Below are positions 1 to 4,520 of a stretch of DNA of 6,407 nucleotides, piece after piece. Each line of letters opens with the position of its first letter. Positions within the stretch are counted from its first letter, which is position 1. The notes below the pieces were generated by a model. The model was given only the letters and a program-made list of their open reading frames with translations. It searched no databases and had not been told where the DNA came from. The stretch is taken from the NCBI GenBank assembly GCA_023230025.1, contig JALNYD010000166.1:1-6407 (forward strand), read 5' to 3'. This DNA comes from Candidatus Cloacimonadota bacterium (GTDB taxonomy: Bacteria; Cloacimonadota; Cloacimonadia; Cloacimonadales; Cloacimonadaceae). The position numbers were made by a program, and so were the translations under genes.

Positions 1-2
1 TG

Positions 3-188
3 CGGCGAATTCAACATGCGCGAGTATTATTCCAAATCGAAGATGAAGATTTAGGTGGTGCTCAATTAGATTCCGGCACCGGTGCCATTCAGTATTACAC
101 CGGTGCTTTTACAAGCGAATATTCAGCTTTGGATTATTATTGTTCAAACAAACAACAGTCTCCACATGGCTCGATACCTCGATTATGA
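3..188 (+). CDS. Possible 3' end of an unrecognised protein (partial)
   Basis: A reading frame is open from the window edge for 61 codons and ends at a TGA at 186-188. The peptide looks protein-like, with an acidic stretch (QIEDEDLGG), a Gly/Thr-rich turn (DSGTGAIQYYTGAF) and an aromatic-rich tail (ALDYYCSNKQQ). I do not recognise the family. The start lies outside the window. About 28 bp after the stop a repeat pair begins that may be a mobile-element end. A competing frame (frame 1) stops at 54 and is followed by a terminator-like hairpin at 76-110; if that frame were the real gene, this one would be a shadow. An open run of this length can arise by chance, so the call is tentative. Confidence 0.35.
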   Translation, partial: RRIQHARVLFQIEDEDLGGAQLDSGTGAIQYYTGAFTSEYSALDYYCSNKQQSPHGSIPRL

Positions 189-216
189 TGTCAGGTTATC
201 GGGGTAGTCGCTGCCT

Positions 217-263
217 GTTGGCGGAAACATATCAAGACGATTTTTCGTTTGTGGGAACATATC
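217..263. repeat. Imperfect direct repeat pair, period 30 bp
   Basis: Two 17-bp units, at 217-233 and 247-263, share 14 of 17 bases and both end in AACATATC. The first unit lies in a stretch that starts TGTTGGCGG at 216. Short tandem units of this kind beside a TG-starting terminus are seen at the ends of IS21-family elements, where they bind transposase. That assignment is inference: no matching opposite end was found in the window. Confidence 0.4.
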
Positions 264-321
264 TATCGGCACGCTTGTACCTATATTATATGCAGCAGGA
301 AATATAGGCTTTTTCCGCAAT

Positions 322-358
322 CGTCTCAACTTGCCGTTTTCACCGTCTCAACTTACCG
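322..358. repeat. Direct repeat pair of 15 bp, period 22 bp
   Basis: The units CGTCTCAACTTGCCG (322-336) and CGTCTCAACTTACCG (344-358) differ at one base. They sit in non-coding sequence just left of the 21-bp palindrome at 362-382. The layout again resembles the multiple terminal repeats of an IS21-type element, or a tandem binding site for a DNA-binding protein. Nothing in the window decides between these. Confidence 0.5.
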
Positions 359-361
359 CAA

Positions 362-382
362 CTGTTGCAAAATTTGCAACAG
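362..382. repeat. Perfect 21-bp palindrome (10-bp arms, 1-bp centre)
   Basis: CTGTTGCAAA, a central A, and TTTGCAACAG form a perfect inverted repeat. With a one-base centre it is a poor RNA hairpin and no T-run follows on either strand, so an operator or recombinase/transposase site is more likely than a terminator. It lies four bases after the second unit of the repeat pair at 322-358 and may belong to the same element end. Confidence 0.55.
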
Positions 383-466
383 CTCACACCAACTCATTCG
401 AATTTTCCATGTGTTGCTCACCGTAACGAAGTCATCATACATATCCATCAAGATGTAGCCTCTATA

Positions 467-634
467 TCAAGCCAAGTCAATCAAGACCACGTTTTTGATA
501 CAAGGATTTCTGTAGTAAAAAGGCCGAAAAAGCCCAGCAAATAAGGCATTTTCAGCGGTTCTTCGATAATTCCGGCTCGTCCTGCTCCTATAAAAAGGTG
601 CTTTGGGACGGGCCATTGCTGCTGTTGCTGTCAT
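467..634 (-). CDS. Small ORF with strong RBS, possibly frameshifted remnant
   Basis: An ATG at 634-632 is preceded at ten bases by AGGAGG (plus-strand 645-650) and opens 55 codons ending in TGA at 467-469. The product starts MTATAAMARPKAPF and is then Arg-rich and unfamiliar. In the neighbouring frame the same DNA reads GAGRAGIIEEPLKMPYLLG followed by FFGLF, up to a stop at 481-483. That reading looks more like a natural short hydrophobic protein. The two readings join cleanly if one T is removed from the T-run near 593. It may therefore be a frameshifted small gene, or coding sequence just inside the IS21-like terminus at 667-701. No family recognised. Confidence 0.3.
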   Translation of the reverse strand: MTATAAMARPKAPFYRSRTSRNYRRTAENALFAGLFRPFYYRNPCIKNVVLIDLA

Positions 635-701
635 ATTTTCCGGGCCTCCTTTCGGTCAAAATAGGTAAAATTAAAAAGTGGGGCAAAATTGAAAAGTGCC
701 A
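635..701 (-). mobile_element. IS21-like terminus with tandem repeats
   Basis: Two 14-bp units, AAAATTAAAAAGTG (667-680) and AAAATTGAAAAGTG (685-698), match at 13 of 14 bases with an 18-bp period. Read on the minus strand, the sequence starts TGGCACTTTTCAATTTTG at 701. Repeated CACTTTT-AATTTTG units beginning with TG are typical of IS21-family ends. The terminus lies about 5 bp beyond the stop codon of the split gene (707). No istA or istB coding sequence is visible to the left, and no second copy of this end occurs in the window, so it is a remnant or the edge of a larger rearranged element. The inner limit given is arbitrary. Confidence 0.45.
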
Positions 702-1063
702 TAGGTTCACCTAAGCATATCTCCCGTGATAATTTCTTTAGACACGAAATAGGAAGCTGGGAGTATGTCATCATCTGCTAACCTTAGAACAGGATTTTCA
801 TGGTCATACATATAGCGTGGATTGCTATATACATAATCACGCAAGCGTTCAATGACACATTCAATTAAATATTTCTGCTTCATTCCAGTAGAGTAAGAAT
901 CATGGTCATCAAACATAACCCTGTCTATTGGAATTTTATATTCATAGCAGTAGTATTTGCTGTGCTCCATAAAATAATAGCCTAATTCTCTGCATCCAAG
1001 GCACTCAATCAATTGTCCTATAAATTCCGGAATGCCAGATAGATTTCTGGCATAGCTATTCTT

Positions 1064-1071
1064 ATATAGTA
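1064..1071. repeat. Left 8-bp target-site duplication (ATATAGTA)
   Basis: Directly abuts the left inverted repeat of the IS1595-family element and is identical to 2215-2222. Eight-base duplications are the rule for IS1595-family insertions. Confidence 0.95.
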
Positions 1072-1095
1072 GGCTGTTTTTAACAAATAGTGACT
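1072..1095 (+). repeat. Left terminal inverted repeat of IS1595-family element
   Basis: Matches the reverse complement of 2191-2214 at 21 of 24 positions (differences at positions 13, 16 and 17). The first 12 bases, GGCTGTTTTTAA, are identical, as are the last seven, AGTGACT. The transposase stop begins at the next base. Confidence 0.95.
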
Positions 1096-2136
1096 TCATG
1101 CCGTTTGCCCTGCTTCCCATCTCAATTCAGGTGGGCTGAACAACCTTTCCTGCTTCAACCTTTCGATTGTCACAAAGCTGTTGCCCTTGATTCCTCTCAA
1201 CCTTGATTTCACCAGCAGAAGAGCCTCGCTTGAATCCATCCTGCCAACCTGGAACCTGATATTGAAGAGAGCTGCATACCTGTTGATGTACTTGGAGGCA
1301 ACCCCACCCATCTTGTTGTACCATCGCTCAATCAGGGAATGAAAGCTGTTGACGTTGTTGAGATGATTGACCCTGTCGTAGTCCTTGTAGCTCGAGACCA
1401 CTTTGCTGCCGCTTTCAAGAGCCGCGATCAGCTTGTTGTAAGACGGGCAGTCATCGGTCCATATATAGGTTTTCTCCTCAATGTGCGGGTGCAGGTTCAT
1501 GATCTCCTCCGATGTAGGCCTGGCCATGTTGAAGGACCTGAGATAGGAACCTCCTCCCCTCTGTACTCCTGAAAGGAGGCAGACCTGGTCATTGGAAATG
1601 CCCCTCTTGGGAGAAGGAGTCCCTCTTTTCTTCCCTGCAACATGCTTCAGCCTCTCGCCCTTGTGGCTTTTGACAAGGTATTTCTCGTCAAGCTCCGCCT
1701 GGTCCGAGATCCTGGCCGAGGCTTCCTCGTCCTCCAGCGAACACATGAGCTTGTGCCTCATCCTGAATGCCGTGGCGATGTTTACATCCAGGACATTCGA
1801 GATCGTTTCCAAGGTCTCGCCGGTGATCGTCATCTTTATCAGCTCATTCCAGGCTTCGGGGCTCTGGTGGGAATAGAATGAGTAGGTGCCATAGTCGGCG
1901 GTGAACCGCCGCTGGCAATCCATGCACCTGAACATCTGCTTGCCGGTGGATGTCTTGCCGCCCTTTATGATCCTCGGGTGGATCACTCCACATTTTGGGC
2001 AACGTTCAAACAGGATCCCTTCAGCAACGGTGCTTTCCTTGTCATAGGAGTCGAGAATTTCGACAATCTTGCTGAGAATGAACTCAGGAATCTTTTTTAT
2101 TCGCTCAACAAGTGTCTCTGCTGTCATCTGTGGCAT
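1096..2136 (-). CDS. IS1595-family (ISXO2-like) transposase
   Basis: A 346-residue DDE-type transposase that cuts and reinserts the element at 1072-2214. An N-terminal zinc ribbon carries CPKC (46-49) and CMDC (71-74), followed by a helix-turn-helix-like stretch (about 95-130). The catalytic core shows D150 in ELDEKY, SHKG just after it, the RGISNDQV motif (178-185), D228 in WTDD, and N263 in NNVNSFHS, where other ISXO2 relatives have Glu; Asn at the third position is known in parts of the IS1595 family. I chose the ATG at 2136 because AGGAGG lies nine bases upstream; the in-frame ATG at 2196 would reach into the inverted repeat and has no such site. It appears complete. Confidence 0.92.
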   Translation of the reverse strand: MPQMTAETLVERIKKIPEFILSKIVEILDSYDKESTVAEGILFERCPKCGVIHPRIIKGGKTSTGKQMFRCMDCQRRFTADYGTYSFYSHQSPEAWNELIKMTITGETLETISNVLDVNIATAFRMRHKLMCSLEDEEASARISDQAELDEKYLVKSHKGERLKHVAGKKRGTPSPKRGISNDQVCLLSGVQRGGGSYLRSFNMARPTSEEIMNLHPHIEEKTYIWTDDCPSYNKLIAALESGSKVVSSYKDYDRVNHLNNVNSFHSLIERWYNKMGGVASKYINRYAALFNIRFQVGRMDSSEALLLVKSRLRGIKGNSFVTIERLKQERLFSPPELRWEAGQTA

Positions 2137-2140
2137 ATTG

Positions 2141-2150
2141 GCTGCCTCCT
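2141..2150 (-). promoter_or_regulatory. Ribosome-binding site deciding the transposase start
   Basis: Reading the minus strand, CAGGAGGCAGC precedes the ATG at 2136 with AGGAGG about nine bases upstream. The longer in-frame start at 2196 would extend the protein by 20 residues into terminal-repeat DNA and lacks a comparable site. Confidence 0.75.
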
Positions 2151-2175
2151 GATGACAGTGTATTGCATCAAGTGT

Positions 2176-2188
2176 GACACAAAGTGTC
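2176..2188. repeat. Short palindrome in the transposase leader
   Basis: GACAC-AAA-GTGTC is a perfect 5-bp inverted repeat three bases inside the right inverted repeat and upstream of the transposase start. It could be an extra transposase or repressor contact site. With arms this short it may also be chance. Confidence 0.3.
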
Positions 2189-2190
2189 GT

Positions 2191-2214
2191 AGTCACTGAT
2201 TCTTAAAAACAGCC
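2191..2214 (-). repeat. Right terminal inverted repeat of IS1595-family element
   Basis: Partner of 1072-1095 (21 of 24 identical in inverted orientation), on the transposase-start side. Its outermost bases supply the codons GCF and the TAA that prematurely end the interrupted gene. Confidence 0.95.
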
Positions 2215-2694
2215 ATATAGTAAGTCCTTAAAAGCAAATCCATTAAAACAATAATCTTCTCTTCCCTTAAAATATCCAAGGCGAGACTTCATATAACTCG
2301 AATTACCATTCCAGCACCTTTCCCAGTCCACTTTTTTCCCATTGTAGACAGTCTCAATATGACCATCTTCTTCATAAAACTCAACCTTATGCTCTTTTAG
2401 AACTTTACTGAACGTGTTTTCTGTGGTCAACAAATTCAAGAGATTTCGAGCAACAACATCATCTTCGGTGCCCTGAAGTCTACGAGCCAAATGGAACAAT
2501 AAAATCTCATCAGGTAAGCTATCTGGGAGATGTTGATTTATAAGGTCTCTAATTCCGCTTTTCCATACATCATAATCATCACCTGCTCTGTCTCTGATTT
2601 CAGCGATAATTGCATATAGCTCATCTGTTGTAATATTCATTAAAGCACACAATGTTTCTTCCATGCTTTCTTTTGAGTGCGTATCAATGAACAT
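2203..2694 (-). CDS. N-terminal fragment (163 aa) of IS-split unknown gene
   Basis: The first 160 residues are native, and the last three (GCF) and the stop codon come from the IS1595-family inverted repeat. The ATG at 2694 is preceded by GGAGGAGGT, which overlaps the TAG stop of the DUF262 gene, leaving an 11-bp gap; translation is probably coupled. The fragment is acidic and helical in the first half (SMEETLCALMNITTDELYAI) and richer in Trp, Tyr and Gly toward the break (WERCWNGNSSYMKSRLGYF). Its base composition is clearly more AT-rich than the IS that follows. I do not recognise the family. It can still be translated, but loses 118 of 278 residues. Confidence 0.75.
   Translation of the reverse strand: MFIDTHSKESMEETLCALMNITTDELYAIIAEIRDRAGDDYDVWKSGIRDLINQHLPDSLPDEILLFHLARRLQGTEDDVVARNLLNLLTTENTFSKVLKEHKVEFYEEDGHIETVYNGKKVDWERCWNGNSSYMKSRLGYFKGREDYCFNGFAFKDLLYGCF
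2215..2222. repeat. Right 8-bp target-site duplication (ATATAGTA)
   Basis: Identical to 1064-1071 and abutting the right inverted repeat; on the minus strand it covers the end of the codons for Leu-Leu-Tyr at the break. Confidence 0.95.
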
Positions 2695-2700
2695 TCTACC

Positions 2701-2706
2701 TCCTCC
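2701..2706 (-). promoter_or_regulatory. RBS overlapping upstream stop codon
   Basis: On the minus strand AGGAGG/GGAGGT precedes the ATG at 2694 by six to seven bases and shares bases with the TAG stop of the DUF262-HNH gene (2706-2708). This arrangement favours translational coupling of the two genes. Confidence 0.75.
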
Positions 2707-4505
2707 TAATCCAATGCTTCATAGTATTTTTTCACAAACTGAGCCATCAGAAATCTACGCTTTTCAAGGAACTCCGGATATCCCCAGATGTCCATGTCCA
2801 TAAATTCTTCCGGCACACAGTTTTCGGCAAGATTACGTTTCAAGTCGTCCTCTCCAGTAATACCACCATAAGAGAGGTCGCCGCCTGCAATCTGCTGCTT
2901 CATCAATTTCATGTATTCGCAAGGAGCATCGTCCTTAATTTTAATGTTAATTTCAGACTGCGTGTACACATAGTTTGCAATCTGGTTGTAGTCTTTTCTA
3001 TTATTGACGCCATTCTTCTGCAGATACTTCTTCGGGAAGATATGGTGAATGTCACCGCGCTGCTCAATCAAAGCCTTCACATCAATCTGTTCTGACAGGA
3101 AGCCTCTGGAGCCAGCCTTTACCTGCGCCATCAAGAACACAAGGAAGTATGGGCTGCTTGCCACAGAGGTATCCAGTCTGGTAACAAGAACGCTATTCCA
3201 GAAGGCGTCGGACAGCTCACCGGCTTCCGTGTTCTTGATAAACTGTACCGGGTCTTGCTCCGTAAAACGCTTGATGTCATAATCGATTGCAGACTCCGCA
3301 GAGCCTGAATAACGGCCCGTTAACATCGAGAGCACAAGCCACTTTCTTACCAGTTTCTCAATAAGACCTGCATCCATCTTCTGGTCTTTCAGAGTGAGAT
3401 ACAATATGTATCCAAAGTTTAGCACATTCTGTGAACGAACCAACGAGGCATCGATAATACCTGCTGACTTTACAATCATGATATATCGCTGGAAATTCGT
3501 CTGATTTACAAATGCCTCTACGCCTTGACGCAGGGTAGCAAAGGATGCTTCGGCAATCGTCTCCAAGTTCTCTCTGGTTTCAAAATCACGGCCTGACAAC
3601 AAGCTGACCAAATCGGAAATTTTACCTCGCTTGAATTTATGAGTGAAGGACACTCGCAGCACATCTGTATAGGACGGCACATAAATATCTTCTGTTTCCT
3701 TTACGACCCACTTGATTTTCTGCATGGCATCGGTCTTGGAAAAATCAGTGTCATTCTCAGCTATCATTTCATAGTCAGCCGGACGCTGCATGAAGTGGCA
3801 GAAATAGTCAATCATCTTACGAATTTCATTTCCACCGTACTTGTCATCAGCAGAAATCTTGGACATTGCAAAATCTGCCTGTGATAGCACAACACCCTGA
3901 GAATTGATGCGAATGAAAATATCCGTAACCTCATCGATAGAAAGCCCTTGATTCAAATCCGTTACACCAAGGCTGATATCCAGCACTTTCTTCAACTTAC
4001 TGATAACCTTGGAGATGGCACCTTCCTGTCCCGCCAGGTCATTATCTTTGCAATATTGGATAATAAACTGGAACTCCTCAAATGTAGGTTCAAAAACCTT
4101 AGAAATATCCGGTATCCACTTACAATCCTTTTCAATCGCCGGGTTCAACACCTCAAATGCCTCCGTAAGCGGATTGAACGCAATACGGATAGGTTTTCGC
4201 TTATAATTGGCATCCGTAACCAGCATACCTGCGATTGCCGCTTGTAATGCCGTCACGCGCTGTTGACCATCAATCAAAATCTTTTTACCGATGGAAATAG
4301 TGCCATCCTTCAGCCGAACATCAGGATTTTTCCATACAATAATATAGCCAATCGGGAATCCCTTGTAGAGCGAATCCAACAAGTCACGCACTTTTGAAGA
4401 ATCCCACACGAAAGGTCTCTGAATTTCAGGAATTGCTATTTCTCCCGACTTAATCCAACTTATGATATTTTGTACAGACGTGCTGTAAACGTCAAACTGC
4501 GCCAT
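2706..4505 (-). CDS. DUF262 (GmrS/ParB-like) protein with C-terminal HNH nuclease motif
   Basis: A 599-residue protein related to the GmrSD/BrxU type of modification-dependent (type IV) restriction enzymes and to other DUF262 proteins. The N-terminal DUF262 domain shows IQRPFVW (29-34 region), DLLDSLYKGFPIG (41-53) and the hallmark IDGQQR (78-83), a ParB-Srx-like nucleotide-binding motif. FIRINSQG (197-204) is a second conserved block. Near the C-terminus, DIHHIFPKKYL (485-495), N507/N511 and N520 form an HNH-type (DUF1524-like) nuclease signature. GmrSD recognises and cuts DNA with modified cytosines in a nucleotide-dependent way; the substrate here is unknown. The ATG at 4505 has GAGGAGGT five bases upstream. 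It follows brxL by 15 bp and is the only intact gene of the three. Confidence 0.85.
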   Translation of the reverse strand: MAQFDVYSTSVQNIISWIKSGEIAIPEIQRPFVWDSSKVRDLLDSLYKGFPIGYIIVWKNPDVRLKDGTISIGKKILIDGQQRVTALQAAIAGMLVTDANYKRKPIRIAFNPLTEAFEVLNPAIEKDCKWIPDISKVFEPTFEEFQFIIQYCKDNDLAGQEGAISKVISKLKKVLDISLGVTDLNQGLSIDEVTDIFIRINSQGVVLSQADFAMSKISADDKYGGNEIRKMIDYFCHFMQRPADYEMIAENDTDFSKTDAMQKIKWVVKETEDIYVPSYTDVLRVSFTHKFKRGKISDLVSLLSGRDFETRENLETIAEASFATLRQGVEAFVNQTNFQRYIMIVKSAGIIDASLVRSQNVLNFGYILYLTLKDQKMDAGLIEKLVRKWLVLSMLTGRYSGSAESAIDYDIKRFTEQDPVQFIKNTEAGELSDAFWNSVLVTRLDTSVASSPYFLVFLMAQVKAGSRGFLSEQIDVKALIEQRGDIHHIFPKKYLQKNGVNNRKDYNQIANYVYTQSEINIKIKDDAPCEYMKLMKQQIAGGDLSYGGITGEDDLKRNLAENCVPEEFMDMDIWGYPEFLEKRRFLMAQFVKKYYEALD

Positions 4506-4510
4506 GCTGT

Positions 4511-4518
4511 ACCTCCTC
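4511..4518 (-). promoter_or_regulatory. Ribosome-binding site of the DUF262-HNH gene
   Basis: GAGGAGGT on the minus strand, five bases before the ATG at 4505 and two bases after the brxL stop codon (4521-4523). It fixes the start and indicates cotranscription with brxL. Confidence 0.8.
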
Positions 4519-4520
4519 TG

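Larger units (their letters stand above)
707..1120 (-). pseudogene. C-terminal fragment of IS-split unknown gene
   Basis: This open frame of 137 codons contains the 3' part of the interrupted gene. The first 16 codons (about 1072-1120) are IS DNA. Native coding resumes in the 8-bp target duplication at LLY and continues KNSYARNLSGIPEFIGQL to the stop at 707-709. The native part contributes 118 residues after the junction. Visible features are an aromatic/Cys patch (YYFMEHSKYYCYEYKIP), an acidic DDHD and a charged helix near QKYLIECVIERLRDY. Initiation from an ATG inside the IS is possible (AGCAGGG lies a little upstream of the ATG at 1102-1104), but a functional product is doubtful. Function not recognised. 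Confidence 0.7.
1072..2214 (-). mobile_element. Complete IS1595-family insertion sequence, 1143 bp
   Basis: The element is bounded by 24-bp inverted repeats beginning GGCTGTTTTTAA (21 of 24 identical), flanked by perfect 8-bp duplications, and encodes one ISXO2-like transposase on the minus strand. The transposase stop codon abuts the inner edge of the left repeat. GG(C)-starting ends and 8-bp duplications are family traits. No passenger gene is present, although some IS1595 relatives carry one. Arginine codons are dominated by AGG, unlike the host operon genes, which points to recent arrival from another genomic background. The transposase is intact and the duplications are perfect, so the insertion is probably recent and the element potentially active. 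Confidence 0.95.
707..2694 (-). pseudogene. Unknown 278-aa gene split by IS1595-family insertion
   Basis: Excising the element (1072-2214) and one ATATAGTA copy joins ...GFAFKDLLY directly to KNSYARNLSG... in the same frame, giving exactly 279 codons including the stop, so 278 residues. The join is seen directly in the sequence. I recognise no domain; the intact protein would be soluble and mildly acidic, with no signal peptide or membrane segment. It was the third gene of the brxL / DUF262-HNH run, with its ribosome-binding site overlapping the DUF262 stop, so it was probably translated with that gene and may be a partner, toxin-like effector or specificity factor. The role is inference from position only. 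Confidence 0.8.

Noticed and set aside
1..54. Frame-1 peptide ending in SKSKMKI and a stop at 52-54
   Set aside because: Only 17 codons are visible, with no recognisable pattern. The frame starting at 3 is longer and more protein-like.
76..110. Terminator-like hairpin (GCACCGGTG / CACCGGTGC, 13-base loop, then TTTT)
   Set aside because: The stem is perfect, but it lies inside the open frame 3-188 and the T-run is only four bases. It would be a terminator only if the frame-1 reading that stops at 54 were the real gene, which I consider less likely.
249..458. Plus-strand 69-codon ORF
   Set aside because: It runs across the direct repeats and the palindrome, has a Cys/Tyr/Arg-rich unnatural composition and no ribosome-binding site.
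2137..2196. Longer transposase start adding MTTTLCVTLDAIHCHQEAAN
   Set aside because: It reaches into the terminal inverted repeat and lacks a ribosome-binding site, whereas the ATG at 2136 has AGGAGG at correct spacing.
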